Shown piece after piece: positions 32,808 to 41,521 of a DNA stretch of 64,000 nt. Within the stretch, counting starts at the first letter, position 1. Each line of letters opens with the position of its first letter. This DNA comes from Bradyrhizobium sp. dw_411 (GTDB taxonomy: Bacteria; Pseudomonadota; Alphaproteobacteria; Rhizobiales; Xanthobacteraceae). Both the position numbers and the translations under genes were made by a program. Below the pieces are notes generated by a model. The model made no database searches and had not been told where the DNA came from. It worked only from the letters and a program-made list of their open reading frames with translations. Location of the stretch: contig NZ_JAAVUY010000005.1 of NCBI RefSeq assembly GCF_018449695.1, forward strand, positions 248,001 through 312,000, written 5' to 3'.

Positions 32808-35156
32808 CTAAATCCGCACGTCCTCAAACAGCCGCTTGCTCAGGATGGCGTGGACGCCCCAATTGCCGTCGACTACCTGCGTGACGCCGAAGTCGACCGC
32901 GGCCGACATCAGCGCGATTGCCTCGTCTTCGGTCAGTCCTTTGATGTTCATCAGGAAGCGGCGCATCTTGCGGAACGCATCCTTCATCGCGAGATCGAGC
33001 GAGGATGTCGCATAGACTTCGCTCTGCCCCTTGGCGCCGAACTCGGCCAGATAATTCGGGTGGCTGAAGCCGGTCAGCACCCAATCGGTTTCGGTCTCGA
33101 TCAGGGGATAGGTTAGATCTGCAAAGACGCGGCCGGCCAGATCCGCCTTCTTGTGCAGGATGAGCTGGAACGTGCCGGTCATCGAACATTCGATCGCGGT
33201 GCCGCCCAACTCGCCGTCGCCTTGCGTCGCGTGGGGGTCGCCGACCGATAACAATGCGCCCGGCACCGACACCGGCAGATACACCGTCGATCCCTTGCCG
33301 AGCCGCCAATTGTCGAGATTGCCGCCAAAATAAGAGGGTGGAATCGAATCGACGAAATCCAGCTCGCGCGGCGCCACCGCAATCACGCCGAAATGCGGGC
33401 GCAAGGGAATGCGAATGCCGTCGAGCACATTGTGCCGCCGCTTGACCGTATCAGGCGCGATCGGAACGCCTGGATAATCGTAGGTTTGATGCACGACGCC
33501 GAACGGATCGGTCTGCGGCTCCCAGCGATAGGAATAGAGCGCGCGGGCATATGACTCGGCGCGATCGCCCTCGCCGCCTGCGAAGATTTCGTAAATCGTT
33601 ACAGCTTCGCGCTGCTTCGGCTCGGCCAGCAGTTCGTTGTAGTGATAGCCCCACCACGCCGCGACGCTGGAGCCGAACACCTGGCCCTCGAAGTCGGGAT
33701 TCCGGCTCGGCCGCGGCACGATATCGAGGATGCGAACTTCCAGCACGTCGCCGGGCTGCGCGTCCCGCACCGCGACCGGCCCCGTGCAGATGTGGACACC
33801 AAAGCCTTCGCCGGCGCCGCGGCCGTAGACCGAGGCCTCCATCGGCCCAGCCCCACGCCGGTCGACATTCTTGGCGTCGCGCGTCCAGTGAAACACGCTT
33901 TCGGCGCCGGCGTCGCCGGCGATCATCCGCGCCGGATCATCCGATGCATGCTGCGTCAGGGTTTCGATCGTAATGGTATCTCCCGAATTGATCTCGGCTT
34001 GCGGCGCCAGCGACCGCGAGAAATATCCCCAATGCACCCGGTCGGATTCGACCGAAAGATGATGGTGAAGATGCTGACCTTCGGCACAGGGACTGGCCAG
34101 ATCGGGTTGCGGCGGTGCGACGCTCTTGCGTGCATTCGCAAGGGGATGATGACTGCGCAACTGCGCCAGTGCCTGTTGCGGCCAGCCGCGCTGACCTGCG
34201 GCCGCGGCGGACGCGGTGGCGCGCTCGATTTCCTGCTGACGAAATTCGCGCGGCGACAGGCCAAAGCGATGGCGGAACGCCCGGCTGAAATGCGCTGAAT
34301 CATTGAAGCCGTTGCGATAGGCGATTTCAGAAATCGAATGATGCGCTTCCGCAGGGTTCGACAGTTCCGCCGAGGTGCGTTGCAGCCGGCGCTCGCGCAG
34401 ATAATGGGTGAAACTGCTGCCGGAACCTTCAAACAGTTTTTGCAGATACCGCTCGGATATGCCCTCGGCCTCCGCGACCCGCGCCGGAGTCAAATCGGGG
34501 TCGTCGAGCTTGCGTTCGATCACCTGACACAGACGATGGAGTATCGCGGCCTGGGTCGCGGTGCCACCGGTATCCGTCGTGGGCGAGCGGATGAATGTCG
34601 GCAGCAAATCGGCGAGGCTTTGCGCCACCGCCGTCCATTCGGTATCGGACAGCGTCTCGATGTTGCGCGCGGCGGATTCCAGCGTGCGCGAAAACACCTC
34701 GGTAAAGCCACCGGGCGCCAGCACGCGAACCTCGTCGAACACCGGTTTACCGACCTTACGGCCGTGAAAGGCTTCCGAGGTGACTGATAAAATCACCGCG
34801 CGCATGTCGCGTGGGAACGCCACGCTCCAGTCGCCCTTGCGCGGCAATAAAAGCAGATGCCCGGTCGAGACGATCTGGTGGCCGGTTCCGGTCCGCAACG
34901 TGACGCCGTCCTCGATCGGCAACAGCACGATCGGCATGTCATCGGCGGCCTGTGACAATGGCGAGACAGCCTGCGCACCCGCGGCGAACCGCGCCAGCAC
35001 GATGCCCTCCGCCGTGCGGCGCGAAGCGGTCGCGTGGCCGGTATGGAGGACCGAGCCCGCCGACGGCGCGAGCCCGACAGCGCTGAGAACGTCCCGCCAT
35101 GCTTCCAGGCGGTCGCTTTCGGAATAGGATTCACTGGTGAACGGGCGAAAGCTCAT
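32808..35156 (-). CDS. AraC-type regulator fused to acetamidase/formamidase
   Basis: 782 residues in one frame. The start at 35156 (MSFRPFTSESYSESDRLEAW) is preferred over 35273 because the extra 39 residues are Cys/Gly/Arg-rich and unlike the family. Residues 1-~190 form an AraC_binding_2-like sensor. Residues ~205-308 carry the two helix-turn-helices (LTPARVAEAEGISERYLQKL; ISEIAYRNGFNDSAHFSRAFRHRFG). A linker of ~55 residues (310-365), with a His cluster HLHHHL, joins residues ~370-782, a complete FmdA/AmdA amidase closely similar to the free-standing neighbour. The amidase releases ammonia from formamide, acetamide or a related amide. A regulator joined to its presumed target enzyme suggests direct substrate sensing. 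Confidence 0.88.
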   Translation of the reverse strand: MSFRPFTSESYSESDRLEAWRDVLSAVGLAPSAGSVLHTGHATASRRTAEGIVLARFAAGAQAVSPLSQAADDMPIVLLPIEDGVTLRTGTGHQIVSTGHLLLLPRKGDWSVAFPRDMRAVILSVTSEAFHGRKVGKPVFDEVRVLAPGGFTEVFSRTLESAARNIETLSDTEWTAVAQSLADLLPTFIRSPTTDTGGTATQAAILHRLCQVIERKLDDPDLTPARVAEAEGISERYLQKLFEGSGSSFTHYLRERRLQRTSAELSNPAEAHHSISEIAYRNGFNDSAHFSRAFRHRFGLSPREFRQQEIERATASAAAAGQRGWPQQALAQLRSHHPLANARKSVAPPQPDLASPCAEGQHLHHHLSVESDRVHWGYFSRSLAPQAEINSGDTITIETLTQHASDDPARMIAGDAGAESVFHWTRDAKNVDRRGAGPMEASVYGRGAGEGFGVHICTGPVAVRDAQPGDVLEVRILDIVPRPSRNPDFEGQVFGSSVAAWWGYHYNELLAEPKQREAVTIYEIFAGGEGDRAESYARALYSYRWEPQTDPFGVVHQTYDYPGVPIAPDTVKRRHNVLDGIRIPLRPHFGVIAVAPRELDFVDSIPPSYFGGNLDNWRLGKGSTVYLPVSVPGALLSVGDPHATQGDGELGGTAIECSMTGTFQLILHKKADLAGRVFADLTYPLIETETDWVLTGFSHPNYLAEFGAKGQSEVYATSSLDLAMKDAFRKMRRFLMNIKGLTEDEAIALMSAAVDFGVTQVVDGNWGVHAILSKRLFEDVRI

Positions 35157-35287
35157 ACATCGACCCCTGGCGCAGGAATCGAAGCAACCTCCGTGCCAAA
35201 GGCCCGGTCCACATCGTCGCACCGGCCCCCGGATGCAACTCCCGGGGGGCCTGCAACCCGGGATGCCCGCCAAAACGCTTTATGACA

Positions 35288-36529
35288 TCAGTCGCACCTG
35301 AAAATGTTCTTCCGAAGCGTGCCATGAACACCCCAATTGGCGTCGACCACCTGAGTGACGCCGAAATCCGCCCCCACAGACATCAATGAGATCGCCTCGT
35401 CCTCGCTCAGCCCGTGCACCGTCATCAAAAACCGGCGCAGCTTGCGGAAGGCATCGCGCATGGCGCGGTCGAGGCTGGAATGGTTGGCGATTTCGGTCTG
35501 CGCATCGGCGCCCAATTCAGCGAGGTAATTCGGATAGGTGAAGCCATAGACCGACCAGGCCTTGTCGGTCTCCAGCAGCGGATGGGTCAGCCCTTCCAGC
35601 GGGGTTCCGCCGAGATCGCGATGCTTGTGCAGGATGAACTCGAAATCGCCGGTCAGCGAAGTCTCAATCGCGGTGCCGCCAAGTTCGCTGTCGCCCTGCG
35701 CCGCATGGGGATCGCCCACTGAAAAGAACGCGCCGGGCACCGCGACCGGATAATACATCCGCGCGCCCTTGCCGATCCGCCAGTCGTCGATGTTGCCGCC
35801 GGTATAGCTCGGCGGTATCGAGCTGACGAAATCCGACTCCGAGGGCGCCAGCCCCATGGTGCCGAAGTGCAGCCGCGCCGGCACCTTGACGTTGGTCAGA
35901 ATATTCTCGCGTTTCTTGATCGTGGTGTGATCGACCCGTACGCCGGGATAGTCGATCGTGGGATGAACGATACCGTCGGGATCGGTCTGCGGCGTCCAGA
36001 CATAATTGTAGACGGCCTTCGCAAAGGGTTCGCCCGATGTATCAAGCTCGAAGATGGTGATGACCTCGCGCGGCTTCGGCTCCTCGATCAGATCGTGGTA
36101 GTGAAAACCCCAATTCGCCGAAGCGTTCGAACCGAAACAGCGTCCGGCGTGACAGGCGTGACAGCTCGGGCGTGGCCGCACATCCAGAATGCGCACTTCC
36201 AGCACATCGCCGGGCTCGGCATTCTCGACCGCCACCGGCCCGGTCAACAGGTGAACGCCGACGCCCTCGCCCGAGCCACGAATGAACGGCCCCTCCGTCG
36301 GGCCGGCGCCGCGGCGGACCACGGCTTTATGCTCGCGGGTCCAGTGGAACACGCTTTCGGCGCCGGGATCGTTGGCGATCATGCGCTCGTAATCGTCATT
36401 GGCGTGGTGGGTCAGTGTCTCGATGGTCGCCCGGTCGCCGGAGCGCAGCGTCAGGGCGGGCGAGACTTTCTTGCTGAAGTAGCCCCAGTGAACGGAGGCC
36501 GGCGAGACCGGTAGCGTAAAGTGCTTCAT
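35288..36529 (-). CDS. Acetamidase/formamidase family protein
   Basis: 413 residues, FmdA_AmdA family: hydrolyses a short amide to ammonia and the acid in the cytoplasm. Landmarks shared with the fused neighbour are SVHWGYFSKKVSPALTLRSG, GAESVFHWTREHKAV, GPVAVENAEPGDVLEVRILD, IPPSYTGGNIDDWRIGKG, SVGDPHAAQGDSELGGTAIE and FGVTQVVDANWGVHG. The segment CHACHAGRCFGSNAS carries three Cys and two His not found in the paralogue, possibly an extra metal site. Paralogue of the C-terminal domain of the gene 131 bases downstream, thus a tandem duplication in which one copy became fused to a regulator. Confidence 0.92.
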   Translation of the reverse strand: MKHFTLPVSPASVHWGYFSKKVSPALTLRSGDRATIETLTHHANDDYERMIANDPGAESVFHWTREHKAVVRRGAGPTEGPFIRGSGEGVGVHLLTGPVAVENAEPGDVLEVRILDVRPRPSCHACHAGRCFGSNASANWGFHYHDLIEEPKPREVITIFELDTSGEPFAKAVYNYVWTPQTDPDGIVHPTIDYPGVRVDHTTIKKRENILTNVKVPARLHFGTMGLAPSESDFVSSIPPSYTGGNIDDWRIGKGARMYYPVAVPGAFFSVGDPHAAQGDSELGGTAIETSLTGDFEFILHKHRDLGGTPLEGLTHPLLETDKAWSVYGFTYPNYLAELGADAQTEIANHSSLDRAMRDAFRKLRRFLMTVHGLSEDEAISLMSVGADFGVTQVVDANWGVHGTLRKNIFRCD

Positions 36530-36582
36530 GCAAGTGCCTCCTGGGAAAGCGAGCGAATAGCGAAAGAATGACGTATCACCGC

Positions 36583-36690
36583 CCTCATCCTGAGGAGCGC
36601 GTTCTTACGCGCGTCTCGAAGGATGGCGGCGCGTTCGTGCGTTGCAGCCATCCTTCGAGACGCTTGCTGCGCAAGCTCCTCAGGATGAGG
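36583..36690. repeat. Palindromic repeat family E (copy 2)
   Basis: CCTCATCCTGAGGAGCGCGT at the left, CTCCTCAGGATGAGG at the right, with CGTCTCGAAGGATGG and CCATCCTTCGAGACG inside. Lies in the 196-base spacer between the amidase gene and the amino-acid ABC gene. Confidence 0.85.
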
Positions 36691-36725
36691 TCCGTTTTCT
36701 GCCGAGGCAGATGTCGGCAAGTGGA

Positions 36726-38345
36726 TCATGCCGTCCGCTCCGGCATCTTGTCGGCTTCCATCAGGCTGAGGAAGCGCGCGGTGACCGGATTGCGCGGATT
36801 GGTCAGAACCTCATGCGCCGGTCCCTCTTCCAGAATTCTGCCCCCGGACAGGAACGCGACGCGGTCGGCGACTTCATCGGCGAATCTGATTTGATGCGTT
36901 GAGATAATCATGGTCAGCCCGTCATCGACCGCCAACCGCCGGATCACTTCCAGCACCTCGTTGACGAGTTCGGGATCGAGCGCGGACGTCGGCTCATCCA
37001 GCAGCAAAACGCTCGGATTGGGCGCCAGTGCCCGCGCAATCGCGACGCGTTGCTGCTGGCCGCCGGAAAGATGACGTGGCAACGCGTCTGCGCGGTGGCT
37101 GAGCCCGACGCGCTCCAGCAACTCGCGGGCGCGCCTATCCGCGTCGACGCGAGTCATGCCGTGCACCCAGCGCAACGGCCCGGCGACATTCTCCCGCGCA
37201 GTCAGATGGCTGAACAGATTGAACTGCTGGAACACCATGCCGACGCCGACGCTGGCGCGTTCATTGGCGATCTCGCGCGGCGACAACGGCCGGCCATCTT
37301 CGCGCAGTCCCAGACGACGCCCGCCGACGCGCACCGTGCCGGAATCCCAGTTTTCGAGGTGGTTGATGCATCTCAAAAGCGTGCTCTTGCCCGAGCCGCT
37401 CGGCCCCATCAGGGCCACGACTTCGCCGACCCGGACGGTCAGCCCCAATCCATCGAGCACGCTTTGCTCGCCATATTTCTTGCGCAACTCCCTCACCTCG
37501 ACGGCGACATTGTTGCGCTCGACCATCGCCGCATGCTTGGCGCGGTCGGCCCGCGACGCCGCGCGCGGTGGTGCGACGACATCAGGTGGATCTTCTGCCG
37601 GCGCGGTTGGCGCCGCCTGTTCGGCGAGTTCGGGCTTGGTCGACAGATCGGCCCGGCGCCAGGGCAGGAAAATCGCCAGACGCGCCTGCGGCGTCGCGCG
37701 ATCGAGATCGAGCGCGCGCTCCACAAATAGCTGAATCACACTGACCAATGTCGTCAGCACCAGATAAATCAAACCCGACGCGAAAAAGATCGAGAAGAAG
37801 TCGAACGTGGAAGACGCCAGTTGCGTGCTGCGCAGCGTCAATTCCTGAACCGAGATGACGCTGGCCAGCGACGAATTCTTCAACGCGCTGACGGTCTCGT
37901 TGCCGAACGCCGGGATCATGGTGCGAATGGCCTGCGGCGCGATGATGCGCCGCATCAGCAACGCCGGCGTCATCCCGAGCGCCTGGCCTGCGAGAACTTG
38001 TCCGCGATCGACGCCAAGCACGCCAGCGCGCAGCATTTCGGCGATGAAGGGCGCTTCATTGGCGGCCAGCGCGAGACCCGCCGCGCCGATCGCGCTGAGC
38101 TTGAGGCCGATCTGCGGCAGCGCGTCGTAGGCAAACACCATCTGCAGGATCAGCGGCGTGCCGCGGAAGATCACGGTGTAGCCCCTGGCGAATGCAGCCA
38201 GCAGCCAGAACCGGCTGAGCTGCATCGCCGCGAGGACGACACCAAGGATCAGCCCGCCGGCCAGTCCGAGGGCGGTCACCATCACGGTAAACCAGATGCC
38301 CTCGATCAGGTACGGCAGGCTGAGATAGTGGACGAAGAGCGACAT
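36726..38345 (-). CDS. Polar-amino-acid ABC permease-ATPase fusion
   Basis: 539 residues that join two normally separate subunits. Residues 1-~212 are a HisM/GlnP-type permease with about five spans and the EAA motif GQALGMTPALLMRRIIAPQA. A Pro/Ala-rich linker follows (243-270). Residues 280-539 are a GlnQ/HisP-type ATPase: Walker A GPSGSGKST 314-322, signature LSGGQQQRVAIARAL 426-440, Walker B LLLDEPTSALD 447-457, H-loop STHQ 482-485. Two copies would supply both halves of the channel and both nucleotide sites. Its binding protein is encoded 16 bases upstream. The neighbouring amidases suggest uptake of an amide or amino acid for nitrogen. Confidence 0.92.
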   Translation of the reverse strand: MSLFVHYLSLPYLIEGIWFTVMVTALGLAGGLILGVVLAAMQLSRFWLLAAFARGYTVIFRGTPLILQMVFAYDALPQIGLKLSAIGAAGLALAANEAPFIAEMLRAGVLGVDRGQVLAGQALGMTPALLMRRIIAPQAIRTMIPAFGNETVSALKNSSLASVISVQELTLRSTQLASSTFDFFSIFFASGLIYLVLTTLVSVIQLFVERALDLDRATPQARLAIFLPWRRADLSTKPELAEQAAPTAPAEDPPDVVAPPRAASRADRAKHAAMVERNNVAVEVRELRKKYGEQSVLDGLGLTVRVGEVVALMGPSGSGKSTLLRCINHLENWDSGTVRVGGRRLGLREDGRPLSPREIANERASVGVGMVFQQFNLFSHLTARENVAGPLRWVHGMTRVDADRRARELLERVGLSHRADALPRHLSGGQQQRVAIARALAPNPSVLLLDEPTSALDPELVNEVLEVIRRLAVDDGLTMIISTHQIRFADEVADRVAFLSGGRILEEGPAHEVLTNPRNPVTARFLSLMEADKMPERTA

Positions 38346-38361
38346 TACTTAACGCAAAGCA

Positions 38362-39276
38362 TTACTTAACCGAGAGAATGTCGGGCTCTTTGAAGTTGTT
38401 CGGATCGAGGTCCCACTTCTTGAGCAGTTCCTTGTGAATCCCCGCCTTCTGAACTTCGATCAGCGCCGCCATCACCGCGTCGCGGAATTCCGGCTTGTCC
38501 TTGGGAACGGCGATACCGACCGAATAGGGAATGGTGACCGCGATCGCCTTTTCGAGTTTGTCGGGATTAGCCTTCACCGCCTGATCGACGGTATTGACGT
38601 CGTTGACATAGGTGTCGGCGCGGCCGGCAAGAATGGCCTGGATGCAGTTGGCGTTGTTGTCATAGAGCTGCAGCGTCGGCTCCGGCTTGCCTTCGGCCTT
38701 GCACGGCGCCACCAGCGCCTGCACCAGCGGGACTTCGACAAAGCCGGTATTCTCGGCCGCCGCGGCGCCGCACATCGAGGTGTTGATGCCGGTGATCTTC
38801 TTCGGATTGCCCTTGGCGACGAGAACGCCGTCGAACACCTTCGAATAGGTGATGAAGTCGGCGGCCTTGGCGCGTTCTTCGGTCGCGTAGATGTCGGAGA
38901 TCACGATATCGGCCTGCCCGCTCGACAGCGTCGTCAACAATGCGGCGAAGGTCACGGCCTTGTAGGTCAGCGTGAAGCCAAGGCACTCGCCGATCTGCTC
39001 GCCGAGATCGATATCGAAGCCGACATATTTGTTCGGGTCTTTCGGATCGATCGCTTCATAGCCCGGGGTGTGCGGGTTGATCGCGTTGACGAGTTGCTTG
39101 CCCTTCAGGCTCGGATATTTTGCCTGCAGCGCGGCGCAACCGGCGGGTGCGGCGTTGGCGGACATCGGCACGAAGCCGGCCAGGAGGAACGCACCCAGCG
39201 CGGCGATACGCAGACCGGCGCGCGCGACGGATGACATCCGCGGCGTCCGGGTTTCGGTGGAAAACCACTTATGCAT
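38362..39276 (-). CDS. Polar amino acid ABC transporter substrate-binding protein
   Basis: 304 residues, family 3 periplasmic binding protein. Signal peptide in residues ~16-43 (RAGLRIAALGAFLLAGFVPM SANA). Ligand-domain landmarks: YVGFDIDLGEQIGECLGF, LTTLSSGQADIVISDIYATEERAKAADF and AKGNPKKITG. Cys pairs (GCAALQ, GECLGF, TSMCGAAA, APCKAEG, NANCIQ) are unusually many and may form disulfides. First gene of the pair with the fused permease-ATPase. The upstream 330-base spacer (39277-39607) holds only the hairpin listed at 39543. Confidence 0.92.
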   Translation of the reverse strand: MHKWFSTETRTPRMSSVARAGLRIAALGAFLLAGFVPMSANAAPAGCAALQAKYPSLKGKQLVNAINPHTPGYEAIDPKDPNKYVGFDIDLGEQIGECLGFTLTYKAVTFAALLTTLSSGQADIVISDIYATEERAKAADFITYSKVFDGVLVAKGNPKKITGINTSMCGAAAAENTGFVEVPLVQALVAPCKAEGKPEPTLQLYDNNANCIQAILAGRADTYVNDVNTVDQAVKANPDKLEKAIAVTIPYSVGIAVPKDKPEFRDAVMAALIEVQKAGIHKELLKKWDLDPNNFKEPDILSVK

Positions 39277-39542
39277 TTGATCTCTCCTTCGAAGTTGTCA
39301 TGGCGATGCCATGTTCCAAGTTCGAAGGGAGCCTACGGTCGCCCGCCGGTATCAGGCTTGTCCCGGGGCGTACAAAAAGTTGGATCAACCCGTGCCAGGA
39401 TTTAGGCAGGGCTGCGAAAATTATGGGCGGCGGCTGATCATTCCATCCGCATAGCGTCTCGATATGCGGCCCGGGTCCGGCGAGACTTGGCTGATAGTGC
39501 TGCGCGGGCAGCGGCTTAAGCTTGCCGGATGTTAGAATCGAA

Positions 39543-39576
39543 CAATCCCCGCGCACCTCTCAGTGCGCGGGGATTG
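39543..39576 (-). terminator. Hairpin terminator of the DUF1080 gene
   Basis: 14-bp perfect stem (CAATCCCCGCGCAC / GTGCGCGGGGATTG) with a 6-base loop, starting 31 bases after the stop of the gene at 39608; the minus-strand continuation TTCGATTCT is only weakly U-rich. Confidence 0.7.
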
Positions 39577-39607
39577 CCGGAGACTTCTGCGATGGTTCGA
39601 GGCTGCC

Positions 39608-40234
39608 TTACAGCGCCTTGATTTCCACCTTGCGGAACTTCACCACGCCCTTGTCGTTCACGACACCCTTGTCGTCCTTGACGCCAAGGCCATGTTGCAG
39701 GGCAATCCGGCCGCTGGCAAATTTGGGGTCTTGCGCGGCATCAACGGTTTTCTGTCCATTGAGAACCACCGTGAAGGTGCCGCCCTTGGCCGTGATCTCC
39801 ATGACGTTCCACTTGCCGCCGGCATGCGGCATCGGATCGACCTTGGCGACGTTGACGATGGCGCCGGTGCCGTAGTCTGACTGGGGACGGGTATCCCAGA
39901 TATTCACTTCATAGGCGTTGTCGGCGCCCACCTTTGTGGGATCGGTGCAGCGAATGAAGATGCCGCTGTTGGCAGCAGCGTCGACCCAGAATTCAGCCCT
40001 GATCTGATAATCGGAATAGGTGTCCTTGGAGACCAGGAAGCCGTTGCCCTTGTCGGCAACCACCGAGCCGTCCTCCAGCCGCCAATTGGCGTCGCCAATG
40101 GTGTCGAAATGCGCGAGGTTCTTGCCGTCGAACAGCGTCACCCACCCGGTCTGGCTGGACGCCTGGGGCGCATGGGACAAAGCGGCGAATCCCGCGAGAA
40201 GCAGAGCAAAGCTGATGACTGACCGGCGTTTCAT
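39608..40234 (-). CDS. Secreted DUF1080 (3-keto-disaccharide hydrolase-like) protein
   Basis: 208 residues. A signal peptide covers about residues 1-27 (SVISFALLLAGFAALSHA). The mature part is a jelly-roll lectin-like DUF1080 domain: WVTLFDGKNLAHFDTIGDAN, GFLVSKDTYSDYQIRAEFWV, NSGIFIRC, AYEVNIWDT and the closing strand GRIALQHG. Members include 3-keto-glycoside hydrolases and proteins of unknown role. It stands alone with its own terminator. Exported, probably periplasmic. Confidence 0.88.
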   Translation of the reverse strand: MKRRSVISFALLLAGFAALSHAPQASSQTGWVTLFDGKNLAHFDTIGDANWRLEDGSVVADKGNGFLVSKDTYSDYQIRAEFWVDAAANSGIFIRCTDPTKVGADNAYEVNIWDTRPQSDYGTGAIVNVAKVDPMPHAGGKWNVMEITAKGGTFTVVLNGQKTVDAAQDPKFASGRIALQHGLGVKDDKGVVNDKGVVKFRKVEIKAL

Positions 40235-40441
40235 GATGATATCTCCCGAACATTGTTTTTGAGGCGCATCCCGACAAGGGACCGCCCGGGTTGTCGAACG
40301 CGCAACGATAGCAGGCGGCGCGGACGTTCGAAAGCCATCGCAGGACAGTTAAAACAGCGATATGCGCGCCCGTCTCATCGGCATGGCGGGGAATAAAAGC
40401 CCGGGCGGGTTGTTCAGCGGAAACGGCCGGCCTTTAGAGAA

Positions 40442-41398
40442 CTAGCCCCCGACCGGCGGCGTGCCGTGGGTATGAAACGACTCGATCGTTTTCAGCCCCC
40501 ACGCCTGCCCTTTCTTGCGCTCTTCCTCGGTCCACACGATCGGCTTCCAGTCCGGCGCCAGAATGAGCCGCGCGCCGGCATTGGCGACCTCGACCCGGTT
40601 ACCGCCGGGCTCGTAGACATAGAGGAAGAAGGTCTGCTGGATCGCGTGCTTGTGCGGGCCGGTTTCGATGTAGACGCCATTCTCCAGGAAGATATCCGCC
40701 GCCCGCAACACGTCCTCGCGGCTATCGAGCGCGTAGGTGATGTGATGGAAACGGCCGGGCGTATTGGAATGATCGTGTGAATAGGCGAAGTCGTAGCTCT
40801 TGTTCGACACCGCCATCCACATCGCAGCTTCAGTGCCATCATTGAGCACGATCTGTTCTGTCAGCCGGCAGCCCAGATATTTCTCGAAGAAAATCCGGTT
40901 GGCCTTGATGTCGACCGCGAGGCAATTGAGATGATCGAGACGGCGGACATTGACGCCGCGCGCCGGAAAGCGCTGCGCCTGATTTTTCAGCGCGGGCTTG
41001 AGTTCGGGCGGCGCCTCGTACCATTCGGTCTCGTAATAGAGCTCGACGATATGGCCGTCCGGATCGTGGCAGCGAAATGCCGGACCGTGGCCGAGATCGC
41101 CGTCGGTCCAGCCGATGTCAAACCCAGATCCCTTCAGCGCGGCGACCCGCCGCTCCAGCGCCTGCGGACTGCGCGCCCGCAATGCCATGTGCTCCATTCC
41201 CGACGTCTTGGAGGCCGTGAGCTTGAGCGAATAGCGCTCGTAATCGTCCCAGCCGCGCAGATAGACCGACTCGCCCTGACGCCCGCTGATGGTCATGCCC
41301 ATCACGTCAACAAAGAACTTCAGGCTCTCGTCCGGCTTCGGCGTCAGCAATTCCATGTGGCCGAGATGGGCGAGATCGAAAATCGGCTCTGGTTGCAT
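40442..41398 (-). CDS. Extradiol ring-cleavage dioxygenase (VOC, catechol 2,3-dioxygenase type)
   Basis: 318 residues made of two vicinal-oxygen-chelate modules. The C-terminal module keeps the iron ligands: His156 (RLDHLNC), His219 (FHHITYAL) and Glu270 (NRVEVAN); the catalytic His near the YSHDHSNTPG loop is also present. It would open a catechol-type ring at the meta position. The genes to its right encode steps of the 4,5-cleavage pathway of protocatechuate or gallate, so its substrate may be a related carboxylated catechol; type I enzymes are not the usual LigAB, so the link is inference. Confidence 0.88.
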   Translation of the reverse strand: MQPEPIFDLAHLGHMELLTPKPDESLKFFVDVMGMTISGRQGESVYLRGWDDYERYSLKLTASKTSGMEHMALRARSPQALERRVAALKGSGFDIGWTDGDLGHGPAFRCHDPDGHIVELYYETEWYEAPPELKPALKNQAQRFPARGVNVRRLDHLNCLAVDIKANRIFFEKYLGCRLTEQIVLNDGTEAAMWMAVSNKSYDFAYSHDHSNTPGRFHHITYALDSREDVLRAADIFLENGVYIETGPHKHAIQQTFFLYVYEPGGNRVEVANAGARLILAPDWKPIVWTEEERKKGQAWGLKTIESFHTHGTPPVGG

Positions 41399-41432
41399 CG
41401 CGTGTTTCCTTCGTAGCGTCGGCGTTCAATAC

Positions 41433-41520
41433 CGTAGGGTGGGTTAGCGTAGCGTAACCCACCATTTTCAGAGATCATCGCTTCAGCGGTGGGTTACGGC
41501 TTCGCCTAACTCACCCTACG
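41433..41520. repeat. Palindromic repeat family D
   Basis: CGTAGGGTGGGTTAGCGTAG with GTAACCCACC inside at the left, and GGTGGGTTACGGCTTCGCC continuing TAACTCACCCTACG at the right. Related in design to family C but distinct in sequence. Ends one base before the stop at 41522. Confidence 0.85.
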
Positions 41521-41521
41521 A

